Source: Eubacteriaceae bacterium
GTDB lineage: Bacteria; Bacillota; Clostridia; Eubacteriales; Alkalibacteraceae
DNA: 15,209 nucleotides
Assembly (NCBI GenBank): GCA_003446375.1
Contig: DMAW01000051.1
Coordinates: 1-15,209, forward strand
Reading direction: 5' to 3'
The translations under genes and the position numbers were made by a program. How positions within the stretch are numbered: position 1 is the stretch's first letter; every line of letters starts with the position of its first letter. The notes beneath the pieces were generated by a model. The model had not been told where the DNA came from and ran no database searches. It saw nothing but the letters and a program-made list of their open reading frames with translations. Positions 7,599-14,619 of this stretch are shown here, one piece after another.

Positions 7599-9618
7599 AA
7601 TAACTTTCTATAAAGCTTTTTACCTTTTTAGCCGTTAAGTGGCTTCCGCCTCTATTTTGGACATCTTCTATCATCATTGAAGTAATATAAGGTTTCTGTT
7701 GGCTCTTATCTATAGCGACAAACCATCCAAGCTCGTCCTTTTGATTTGGATTAGATGGATTTTCAATTTCAGCAGTACCGGTCTTGCCGGCGATCTCTTT
7801 TCCGGAAATGTAAGCATCGTGTCCCGTGCCTTGAGGATTTTCTACAACTTTTTCTAATAAATTTAATATCTTATCCGCAATCTCTTTAGAAACGATCTGC
7901 GTCTTAACTGCTTCTCCGCTATCCGCAAGCAAGATCGGCTCTATTATTATGCCGCCATTTGCAAATGTCGAGTAGGCTTTAGAAAGATCAACTACATTGA
8001 CCAGCACTTGGCCTTGTCCATAGCCAGTATCTGCAAGGAGAATCTCTGAGTCTATATTGTCGTTATTTGCAAGCTGTGACTTCTTTAAGCCGTACTCCAT
8101 GGCAAGCGCTTGTCCAATGCCGAAGTCCTTTGATTTTTCCAGAAAAGCAGCGCTTCCGATTTCCAATGCAGCTTGCGCAAAATAAATATTGTCTGAATAA
8201 ATCATGGCCTTTTCCAAGTCTACGCTTCCGGTTTGAGGAGTGACACGGGTTATATGGTAGCCGCCCCAGGAGGAGTCCTTTTGCCAGGTCTTGCCTGTCA
8301 CATCAATACTGAAGGTTTCGTCAAAGATGAGCTCATTTAAGCCAATGGCAGCTGTTATTGGCTTGAACGTAGAACCTGGAGAATAAATGTTTGAAAACCG
8401 GTTGCTTAAAGGTTTGTCATCATTTTCGACAAGTGAGCTGTATTCAGATGAAGACATACCTAATATAAAGTCGTTAGGGTCATAAGAAGGAGAGCTGACT
8501 AGAGCAACAAGTTCTCCTGTCTTGTAATTTAATACAGATGCAGCTGCCTTTTCATCTGACATCTGGGAATACAGTTTTTTCTGAGTTTCTCCATCTATTG
8601 TCAGGTTTATATTTTCACCGTCTACAGCCTTTTTTTCATAAATGACCTTCACGATGCTTCCTTGGCCGTCTACAATTGAAATTTTAGTACCTAGAATTCC
8701 GCGAAGTCTTTTATCAAATGCTTTTTCTAAACCTGTTTTTCCGATCTTATCGTTTGCTGAAAACCCTAGAGGCTCTAAAATTTTAAGGTCTTCTTCGCTT
8801 GGATATCCGATATAGCCTGTAAGGTGCGCAGCTGATTCCTTATAGGGATACACCCTGTCGCTAATTTCACGGTATGTGGCGCCGTTGTTTTTTGATCGTA
8901 TTTCTTTGATGAGGCTTTCTTGATCTTTGGGAACCTTGACTAAATCTACAAAAGTGTCTTCGCCAACCCAGGAAAGGGATAATCGATCAGTAATATAAGA
9001 TTCGGAGATGCCAAAAGCCTCTGATATATCACTAATGATTTCATTTTTCATATTTCCGAGCCTTCCGGGGACTATTCCTATTTGTATGACATAGCCATTT
9101 TGAGCAAGAGCTTTGCCGGTCCTATCGATTATTTCTCCTCTAGTTGGAGCTGCGTGTGTTTTTGTCAACGAGCCTTCTTCAGACATTCCATCCCAAATAA
9201 GAGAGTGATCCCATTTAACCTTCCATTGTCCTTCAGAAGTTTTGATTAAGGGAAAGGTCATGGTGGATTTGATGCTGCCATTTGGAAAATCAACCTGAAT
9301 TGTCACGGGAATATCGACGCTATCGGCATCTTCACCAGCAGCGTCGATTTCATCTTTGTCAAGCGCCAACTCGTAAGTTAAAGACTCAGTCTGAAGGGTG
9401 TCGTTGAATTCATCATATAATGATGCAAACATTTCTTTAGACAATTGGCTTTTTGTGCTTTCATCCGTAAGTTCAAACATTTCATCGTATTTAAGCTCAG
9501 ACCAGTTTGTAAGATAACTGTTCAACGTTTCACCGGGACTTTCTTTTGCAGAACATCCGGTAAGCATAAACAATGAAATCATAATTAATGTAAGTGGCAT
9601 TAAGATTTTTTTACCCAT
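7597..9618 (-). CDS. Lipoprotein class B penicillin-binding protein, MecA_N type
   Basis: A D,D-transpeptidase that cross-links peptidoglycan outside the membrane. From the chosen ATG (9618) it has 673 residues. A lipoprotein signal peptide comes first, with lipobox L19-T-G-C22; then a MecA_N/NTF2-like domain (about 27-145); a PBP dimerisation domain starting at THAAPTRGEIIDRTGK (about 154-310); and the transpeptidase domain. All three catalytic motifs are present: S416-T-F-K419, S475-D-N477 and K612-T-G614. The layout is that of MecA/PBP2a and Bacillus PbpC-like proteins. An in-frame ATG at 9693 would add 25 residues in front of the signal peptide and overlap the upstream gene; AGGAGG five bases before 9618 and the lipobox position reject it. 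The catalytic residues are intact, and resistance cannot be inferred from architecture alone. Confidence 0.92.
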   Translation of the reverse strand: MGKKILMPLTLIMISLFMLTGCSAKESPGETLNSYLTNWSELKYDEMFELTDESTKSQLSKEMFASLYDEFNDTLQTESLTYELALDKDEIDAAGEDADSVDIPVTIQVDFPNGSIKSTMTFPLIKTSEGQWKVKWDHSLIWDGMSEEGSLTKTHAAPTRGEIIDRTGKALAQNGYVIQIGIVPGRLGNMKNEIISDISEAFGISESYITDRLSLSWVGEDTFVDLVKVPKDQESLIKEIRSKNNGATYREISDRVYPYKESAAHLTGYIGYPSEEDLKILEPLGFSANDKIGKTGLEKAFDKRLRGILGTKISIVDGQGSIVKVIYEKKAVDGENINLTIDGETQKKLYSQMSDEKAAASVLNYKTGELVALVSSPSYDPNDFILGMSSSEYSSLVENDDKPLSNRFSNIYSPGSTFKPITAAIGLNELIFDETFSIDVTGKTWQKDSSWGGYHITRVTPQTGSVDLEKAMIYSDNIYFAQAALEIGSAAFLEKSKDFGIGQALAMEYGLKKSQLANNDNIDSEILLADTGYGQGQVLVNVVDLSKAYSTFANGGIIIEPILLADSGEAVKTQIVSKEIADKILNLLEKVVENPQGTGHDAYISGKEIAGKTGTAEIENPSNPNQKDELGWFVAIDKSQQKPYITSMMIEDVQNRGGSHLTAKKVKSFIESY

Positions 9619-9623
9619 TATAT

Positions 9624-9629
9624 CCTCCT
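9624..9629 (-). promoter_or_regulatory. Ribosome binding site deciding the PBP start
   Basis: AGGAGG on the minus strand lies five bases before the ATG at 9618. It places translation start directly before the lipoprotein signal peptide rather than at the upstream ATG at 9693. Confidence 0.8.
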
Positions 9630-9679
9630 GAATTATAAATAAAATATTTGAGCTAAAGAACAAGTCCACGGAGTTGGAT

Positions 9680-10834
9680 TTAGCTGCCTCCACTGTCTTT
9701 AGAATATATGATCGAACTGAATAAAGATGTCAGTGGCAAAGAGAAAAGTATTCCAAAGCTCCCTACTAATGCTTGTAGAATTTCAACGACTATCATCTCT
9801 CTGTTAAGCAGATGAAGAAGCGAAGAATCATAGACTGTCAACAAAAGCACCATTGAAAGAGAACTGCCTATGTAAGCGAGTATCAATGTGTTGGACATGG
9901 TACCCATAATGTCTTTGCCAATATTCATACCCGATATGAACAATGCTTGCGTCTTGATTTTAGCTACATTTCTTTTGACTTCCCATAAGGATGAAGATAT
10001 CGACATAGCCACGTCCATTATGGCTCCCATAGCACCGATTATTATCCCGGCAAAAATTATTGCCCGCAGGTTTATTGGAGTTTCAGTAGGAAGATAAGAT
10101 AGGTAGACTGCCTCATCGCTGATTACTCCTGTCAAGGATAGGACATTGTCCATGAATAGCGTTATGGCTCCTGCTATCAATACTCCGCCAAAGCAGCCTA
10201 ATATCGCGCTTAATGATTTTTTATTATATCCATTCAATATTAGAAGAGTCGTAAGTATGGAATAAAGACATACGAGTATTGACCATAAATATATATTTCT
10301 TCCGGACAATATGGAAGGGATAAATACAGCAAAAACGGCTCCGCAGGTTAACGAGAGTGAAAGCAATGTGTTAAATCCTTTTTTTCCTCCAAAGATCAGT
10401 AAGGCAATTGCAAACAAAATGCCCAATATCATCAGCTTGTCTGTTCTCACGTGTTCTACAAAATACCACTCTGAGGCGTCGATGCCGGCATCGATTATAA
10501 GGATGCTGTCTCCGGGTTTGACTTCGTTGGTGCTGTTGTATGGGGGTGTGGATTCGATAGTCTGGGAGGCAGTGACGATTTCGTCTTTTTTATCACCCGA
10601 AGCAAATCTTGCTTCAAAGGTTATTTCTATGACATCCATAGAGTCTCCGTCGTAATCATAGCTATCTGTAGTTTTGTCTACTATGGATTCAACTGTGGCT
10701 TTTTCAATGGGCATATCTGTGTCATCTTCAAATCTTGTCATGCTACCGCTTAAAAAACTGTTTGCTGTAAATAGGATAGATACAGCAATTAGCGCTGTAA
10801 GCAAGTAGGAAATCCGTTTATTCATCAATTTCAT
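9680..10834 (-). CDS. YibE/F-family membrane protein
   Basis: This 384-residue protein has an N-terminal membrane segment (about 8-28) and an extracytoplasmic domain of about 100 residues rich in acidic residues (about 32-130, containing KPGDSILI). A C-terminal region with about seven membrane helices follows, with the family-typical run IIFAGIIIGAMGAIMDVAMS near 265-285 and GMNIGKDIMGTMSNTL near 305-320. This is the YibE/F layout; the family is widespread in Firmicutes and has no proven function, though transport has been suggested. The ATG has GAGGT six bases upstream. The PBP gene begins 62 bases after the end of this gene on the same strand, with no terminator between them, so the two may be one operon acting at the cell envelope. 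Confidence 0.87.
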   Translation of the reverse strand: MKLMNKRISYLLTALIAVSILFTANSFLSGSMTRFEDDTDMPIEKATVESIVDKTTDSYDYDGDSMDVIEITFEARFASGDKKDEIVTASQTIESTPPYNSTNEVKPGDSILIIDAGIDASEWYFVEHVRTDKLMILGILFAIALLIFGGKKGFNTLLSLSLTCGAVFAVFIPSILSGRNIYLWSILVCLYSILTTLLILNGYNKKSLSAILGCFGGVLIAGAITLFMDNVLSLTGVISDEAVYLSYLPTETPINLRAIIFAGIIIGAMGAIMDVAMSISSSLWEVKRNVAKIKTQALFISGMNIGKDIMGTMSNTLILAYIGSSLSMVLLLTVYDSSLLHLLNREMIVVEILQALVGSFGILFSLPLTSLFSSIIYSKDSGGS

Positions 10835-10859
10835 TTGTATACCTCATTTATATGTTTAT

Positions 10860-10871
10860 TTGACTAGTCAA
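10860..10871. promoter_or_regulatory. Perfect 12-bp palindrome at the yibE/F transcription start (operator candidate)
   Basis: TTGACTAGTCAA is a perfect inverted repeat with no spacer. It begins within the last base of the predicted -10 and spans the predicted +1 (near 10864), a classic repressor position. Palindromes with TTGA and TCAA arms are typical of MarR-family and similar small dimeric repressors, but no regulator gene is nearby to name one. Confidence 0.45.
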
Positions 10872-10899
10872 GTTTAGCACAGTGGGAATATAAAATCAA
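10871..10899 (-). promoter_or_regulatory. Promoter of the yibE/F-PBP unit
   Basis: On the minus strand TTGATT (10899-10894) is followed after 17 bases by TAAACT (10876-10871), which is preceded by TGC, an extended -10 feature. Transcription would begin near 10864, about 30 bases before the yibE/F ATG. Each hexamer has four or five of six consensus bases. Confidence 0.5.
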
Positions 10900-11025
10900 A
10901 GGCATGGGAACTGTCTTATAAGATTTAGTCGACACAGCTTGAATATATTAATTAAGCGATGTTTGACTTTAGGTAAGAGGCGATAAATAGGATGAAAGAT
11001 TCCAAAATAAGCATTAAATTCATCA

Positions 11026-11414
11026 GACAATGTAATCTACACGATCAATGCGGTATTGTACTATAGGGCAGTAGCTCCGACAAGGCAGTTGTAAATGTGG
11101 AAAGGTATCATGATGCCACAAGTCAATATGTTCAGGCAACATTAAGAAGCGTTGTAGGGCAAGTTGATCTTGATGAGCTTTTATCTCAAAGAGAAAAGCT
11201 TAACAAGATCATTCAACAGATTTTAGATGAAGCTACGGATCCATGGGGAATAAAAGTAACGGCAATTGAAATCAAAGATGTCATACTGCCGGTGGAGCTG
11301 AGAGCTTTGCTTCCTGATCCTCAAAAGATCAAGGTACTTACAGATTCGGGAAAAAAGAAAAGGGAAGAAATAAAAAAACCGGGGCGTCATTTTATAGACG
11401 CCTCGGATTTCTGA
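11026..11414 (+). pseudogene. Slipin (stomatin/SPFH) remnant, truncated and frameshifted
   Basis: From 11082 the frame reads KAVVNVERYHDATSQYVQ and continues through TLRSVVGQVDLDELLSQRE and DEATDPWGIKVTAIEIKDV. This is unmistakable slipin/stomatin sequence from the core of the SPFH domain. The preceding part of the same domain (DNVIYTINAVLYYRAVAP) is found in another frame at 11026-11079. Joining CCG to AC-AAG requires one missing base near 11079-11082, so the gene carries a one-base deletion. The membrane segment and the first 90 or so residues are absent, because only about 170 bases separate this from yibE/F. After about 11303 the homology stops, and the frame runs through the purE terminator to a TGA at 11414. 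A GTG at 11097 could start a 105-codon ORF, but it lacks a ribosome binding site and begins mid-domain. Function is surely lost. Confidence 0.8.
11372..11406 (-). terminator. Terminator of the purKE operon
   Basis: On the minus strand, CCGAGGCGTC pairs with GACGCCCCGG (10 pairs, one a G-T) around an eight-base loop. Seven consecutive T follow (the A run at 11372-11378). It begins nine bases after the purE stop codon. It occupies the last codons of the frame of the slipin remnant, which supports the view that this frame is no longer a gene. Confidence 0.88.
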
Positions 11415-11909
11415 TTACAGCTCTTTATTTTCCATTTTCAGGGCTTTTTCAAGGACCATGGATTCTAAATTTTTCTTATACTCCTCCACACTTGCATATA
11501 CAGCATCATCACTGGTTGCCAGTATTTGTGCAGCCAGTATGCCTGCGTTTTTGGCACCATTTATTGCTACTGTGGCGACAGGAACTCCGGGAGGCATCTG
11601 TACGATCGAGTAAAGAGAATCAACTCCGTCAAGTGTACGACTTTTTACCGGTACGCCTATTACAGGCAAGGACGTTAACGAAGCTACCATGCCGGGAAGA
11701 TGTGCAGCTCCTCCGGCACCGGCTATAATTACCTTAAGGCCTCTTTCAAAAGCGTTTTTTGCGTAGCTGTATAGCCTGTCAGGAGTTCTGTGAGCTGATA
11801 CGATGGTTATTTCATAAGGAATGGAAAAATCATCAAGTATTTCTGCAGCTTGCTCCATTACAGAAAAATCAGAATCGCTTCCCATGATAATACCTACCAA
11901 TGGTTTCAT
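11415..11909 (-). CDS. purE: N5-carboxyaminoimidazole ribonucleotide mutase PurE (class I)
   Basis: The enzyme converts N5-CAIR to CAIR in de novo purine synthesis in the cytoplasm. The protein is 164 residues, the usual class I length. The phosphate and substrate loops are in place: MGSDSD at 9-14, SAHRTP at 38-43 with the catalytic-region H40, and AGAGGAAHLPGM at 63-74 with H70. It follows purK by only four bases, and its weak ribosome binding site (AAGGA) lies in the purK end, so translation is probably coupled. Being paired with PurK, it works in the two-enzyme PurK/PurE route and not as a class II PurE that uses CO2 directly. Confidence 0.96.
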   Translation of the reverse strand: MKPLVGIIMGSDSDFSVMEQAAEILDDFSIPYEITIVSAHRTPDRLYSYAKNAFERGLKVIIAGAGGAAHLPGMVASLTSLPVIGVPVKSRTLDGVDSLYSIVQMPPGVPVATVAINGAKNAGILAAQILATSDDAVYASVEEYKKNLESMVLEKALKMENKEL

Positions 11910-11913
11910 AAAA

Positions 11914-13089
11914 TCATCCTTTCGTTTGTTCTTCAGATGTAATTTTCAAAACTGGCTGAGCTATATCTGCAATATTCAAAGCTTCTTTTTTGGTTTGGGC
12001 CATAACAGTAAAATGACCCATCTTTCTTAGGGGTTTTGTTGTCGATTTTCCGTAAATGTGCAAGCTGAGACCTGGCAGAGAAAGAGCTTCAGATACGCCA
12101 CGAACCAGAGGCGTTCCTTCGTGACCTTCTTCGCCTAGCAGATTTCTCATTATTGTGGGTCCATGCATGTCAGTATTTCCTAAAGGGAGTCCAAGAACTG
12201 CTCTTATGTGGTTTTCAAATTGAGAAGTTACGCAACCTTCAATCGTATAATGACCTGAATTATGAGGACGTGGAGCGACTTCATTTACAAGGATGTCCCC
12301 ATTTTCATGGACGAACATTTCCACGCAGAGCATTCCGACGCCGTCAAACATATTGCATATTTTTACACCTAAGTCTACAGCCTTTTGCTTTTGATCTTGA
12401 GAAATCTCAGCAGGAGCCGACGTTTCAAACAGAATGCTGTCTTTGTGAATATTTTCGGCGATAGGGTATACAGCAACTTCTCCTGTCATAGATCTACAGC
12501 ACAAAACAGATATCTCCTTTACAAAAGGTATGAATTTTTCTGCATATAATAAATTTTCGCTACCATTGAGACAAGCAAAAGCATCCTCGATTTCGACTTG
12601 TGAATCTATGAGATAATTGCCTTTTCCGTCGTATGCTCCGGAGGCGCTTTTAACCATCAGGGGGTATCCGTATTCATCAGCAGCAGATTTTATAGCTTCG
12701 ATTGAGTCAACTTTTTTAAAGGGGCCCACAGGGATGGAATTTTCATTTAATACTTGTTTTTGCAGATATTTATTTTGGATATATTCTAAGCTTTCTGCCT
12801 TAGGGTATACCTTGAAGCCAAGGGTTTCTAGGTATTTTAATGCATCTGTTGAAATATGTTCGAATTCACAAGTCAAGACGTCTGTTTTTTTTGCGAGAGA
12901 CTCTAAGGCATCCTTGTCATCAAAAGCTGCTACAATAACTTCGTTTGCCAGATAAGATGCCGGACAATCAGCGCTGGGGTCTAAAACAATAGTGCCGACT
13001 CCGAGCTTAGAAGCTTCATTGATCATCATTTTGCCTAGTTGTCCTCCGCCTATTATGCCTATTTTTTGGGATAGATAATTTATTTCCAT
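11914..13089 (-). CDS. purK: N5-carboxyaminoimidazole ribonucleotide synthase PurK
   Basis: An ATP-grasp enzyme that makes N5-CAIR from AIR, ATP and bicarbonate. It has 391 residues, normal for the family. An N-terminal fold contains GGGQLG at 14-19. The ATP-grasp domain contains YPLMVKSASGAYDGKG (about 142-157) and the metal-binding end motif NEVAPRPHNSGH (about 268-279), where the E and N ligands of PurK are found. It is the first gene of purKE. The start ATG at 13089 is the only in-frame start before a stop; the AAAGG upstream is 12 bases away, a rather long spacing. No purine riboswitch consensus was recognised in the upstream 13090-13252 stretch, which is very AT-rich. Confidence 0.96.
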   Translation of the reverse strand: MEINYLSQKIGIIGGGQLGKMMINEASKLGVGTIVLDPSADCPASYLANEVIVAAFDDKDALESLAKKTDVLTCEFEHISTDALKYLETLGFKVYPKAESLEYIQNKYLQKQVLNENSIPVGPFKKVDSIEAIKSAADEYGYPLMVKSASGAYDGKGNYLIDSQVEIEDAFACLNGSENLLYAEKFIPFVKEISVLCCRSMTGEVAVYPIAENIHKDSILFETSAPAEISQDQKQKAVDLGVKICNMFDGVGMLCVEMFVHENGDILVNEVAPRPHNSGHYTIEGCVTSQFENHIRAVLGLPLGNTDMHGPTIMRNLLGEEGHEGTPLVRGVSEALSLPGLSLHIYGKSTTKPLRKMGHFTVMAQTKKEALNIADIAQPVLKITSEEQTKG

Positions 13090-13252
13090 TATGTTATGAT
13101 ACCTTTCCTTTGTATAAATTTAAGCTAATTTTAACACGAGAATATATTAAAAACAACAAATTGAACTCTGTTTTTGAAATAAAATACGTATAATTACGAA
13201 TAATAAAAAAGAAAATGAAATTAATGTACACATTATGCAGAGCTTTGTGCAT

Positions 13253-13277
13253 AAAAAAACCTCTCAAAATGAGAGGT
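13253..13277 (-). terminator. Terminator after the DUF6465 gene
   Basis: On the minus strand ACCTCTCA and TGAGAGGT form an eight-pair stem with a three-base loop, followed by a run of seven T (the A run at 13253-13259). It lies about 18 bases beyond the stop codon of the small gene. It also separates that gene from purK. Confidence 0.85.
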
Positions 13278-13295
13278 GGGCTGAAGGCATGACCA

Positions 13296-13496
13296 TCATG
13301 TTATGTCTATGGCTCCTTTGAAATCAGAATTGATTACATAGTAGCATTTGTTTTCTTCAGGTTTTACATACAGATCGATTTTTTTTATGTCTTTAACCTT
13401 GTTTCCTTCAGACTTCCACATGTTTTTGGCTTCTTTTGAAAAAGCAGACATATCTACTTCATCGCCGGCAACCTGTAAAAAAATACTTTCTTTCAT
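13296..13496 (-). CDS. Small DUF6465-family protein
   Basis: The 66-residue protein resembles DUF6465, a small clostridial family of unknown function. The family-like segment is the C-terminal half, with KVKDIKKIDLYVKPEENKC followed by YYVINSDFKGAIDI. It has no signal peptide, cysteine motif or membrane helix; the pattern is an alternating strand-helix-strand acidic/basic protein. The ATG is preceded by AAGGGGG, and a TATAAT lies further upstream on the same strand (13531-13526). A stem-loop terminator follows, so it is a self-contained one-gene unit. In this family the protein often has a longer N-terminal region; here it is the short form. Related-looking proteins may bind nucleic acid or partner proteins, but that is not supported by anything seen here. 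Confidence 0.75.
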   Translation of the reverse strand: MKESIFLQVAGDEVDMSAFSKEAKNMWKSEGNKVKDIKKIDLYVKPEENKCYYVINSDFKGAIDIT

Positions 13497-13646
13497 TGTA
13501 CATCCCCCTTGTTTTAAATTGTATAATTATAAGTTCGTTTTACATATTATTTATTTATAATTATGACTATTTATGCCTTAAATGTCAAGTTGCTTGTCTT
13601 GGGCAAAAGTTATTTTTGTAAACTAGAGACATTTTTCAGTTAATGT

Positions 13647-13675
13647 TTGACAAAGACATAAAAATGAAGTACGAT
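13647..13675 (+). promoter_or_regulatory. Promoter of the methyltransferase-corrinoid protein operon
   Basis: A perfect TTGACA (13647-13652) is followed after 17 bases by TACGAT (13670-13675), four of six to consensus. Transcription would start near 13682, leaving a leader of about 95 bases. The leader has a weak six-pair stem (CAAGAG 13698-13703 with CTCTTG 13741-13746) enclosing a T-rich run. No cobalamin riboswitch elements were recognised. Confidence 0.55.
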
Positions 13676-13763
13676 TAAATTGTAGACGATTTAAATTCAA
13701 GAGTTATTTTTTTTATTAAAAATGTAAACGATAACAGATGCTCTTGGGTTAATAATTACAAAC

Positions 13764-13769
13764 GGAGGT
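13764..13769 (+). promoter_or_regulatory. Ribosome binding site deciding the TTG start of the methyltransferase
   Basis: GGAGGT lies eight bases before the TTG at 13778-13780. No ATG or GTG start exists near the N-terminal strand that begins every family member (IIIGEKING), so the TTG is the start. Confidence 0.75.
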
Positions 13770-13777
13770 CGACAAAA

Positions 13778-14581
13778 TTGATAATTATCGGTGAAAAAAT
13801 CAACGGATCAATTCCTTCTGTAGCAAAAGCAATAGCAGAAAAGGACGCAGAGTTTATTAAAAATCTAGCAATCATTCAGTCACGTGCCGGGGCAACTTAT
13901 ATCGATGTTTGTGCATCCGTAGATGACGATATCGAGCTTGAGACGATGAAGTGGCTGATAGATCAAGTTCAAGAAGTCACAGATACTCCTATAGCAGTTG
14001 ATAGCCCAAATGCAAAGATATGCGCTGAATCGATTGCCTTTTGCAAGAAGCCGGGATTAGTAAATTCAGTTTCATTGGAAGGAAGCAAAATAGATGATGT
14101 ATTTCCTGTTATTGCAGATACAAAATGGCAATGCATAGCTCTGTTATGTGATGACTGTGGGATTCATCCTACTGCTGAGGCCAGGCTTAAAGAATTTGAA
14201 AAAATCATGGAAAAAGCAAGTAAATTCAATATCTCCCCTTCGCGGCTGCATATCGACCCCCTTGTTGAAATGGTGTGTGCTTCAGAAGACGGCATAAAAA
14301 TGCTGGTAGAGCTTATACGTGAGATCAAAACAAGGTATCCGGATATACATGTGACAGGAGCCGTGAGCAATGTGTCATTTAATCTTCCTGTAAGAAGAGT
14401 GGTAAATCAAGCTTTTACTGTTCTGGCAATGAACGCCGGTATGGATAGCGCCATTCTTGATCCTACCAATAGAGATTTAATGGGGATGATTTATGCGACC
14501 GATGGATTGTTGGGAAATGATGAATATTTCATAGAGTACATAGGAGCTTATAGAGAAGACATATTTGGAAATAAAAAGTAA
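13778..14581 (+). CDS. Methyltetrahydrofolate:corrinoid protein methyltransferase (AcsE/MtgA-like)
   Basis: The 267-residue protein is a pterin-binding TIM barrel related to dihydropteroate synthase. It moves a methyl group between tetrahydrofolate and a corrinoid protein. The key positions line up with the acetogen enzyme AcsE: D75 (AVDSPN), N96 (VNSVS), D160 (HIDPL) and N198 (VSNVS). The start is IIGEKING, as is usual. In AcsE the partner is the corrinoid iron-sulfur protein. Here the next gene, 38 bases on, encodes a small corrinoid protein of the MtbC/MttC type, so the gene more likely acts in a methylamine, betaine or methoxyl-compound demethylation system, as MtgA does, passing methyl groups to tetrahydrofolate. 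The substrate-specific partner is outside the window. Confidence 0.88.
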   Translation: MIIIGEKINGSIPSVAKAIAEKDAEFIKNLAIIQSRAGATYIDVCASVDDDIELETMKWLIDQVQEVTDTPIAVDSPNAKICAESIAFCKKPGLVNSVSLEGSKIDDVFPVIADTKWQCIALLCDDCGIHPTAEARLKEFEKIMEKASKFNISPSRLHIDPLVEMVCASEDGIKMLVELIREIKTRYPDIHVTGAVSNVSFNLPVRRVVNQAFTVLAMNAGMDSAILDPTNRDLMGMIYATDGLLGNDEYFIEYIGAYREDIFGNKK

Positions 14582-14619
14582 GAATATAAAACATCAAAGT
14601 ATAAAGGAGGATAACAAAA

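Noticed and set aside
9619..9693. N-terminal extension of the PBP to an upstream ATG
   Set aside because: It would bury the lipoprotein signal peptide 25 residues inside the protein and has no ribosome binding site; AGGAGG precedes the ATG at 9618.
11097..11414. A functional 105-residue slipin-like protein starting at GTG 11097
   Set aside because: The start is mid-domain with no ribosome binding site, the preceding conserved residues are in another frame, and the C-terminus is terminator sequence.
13090..13252. Possible purine riboswitch or PurR box upstream of purK
   Set aside because: No purine aptamer consensus was recognised. A CGAATAAT-like stretch near 13197-13204 resembles half a PurR box, but no second half with the right spacing was found. 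A TATGCA/TGCATA inverted repeat (13234-13253) is short and not followed by a T-tract.
13682..13777. Possible cobalamin riboswitch in the leader of the corrinoid operon
   Set aside because: The leader is only about 95 bases, very AT-rich, and lacks the conserved B12-box; only a weak six-pair stem is present.
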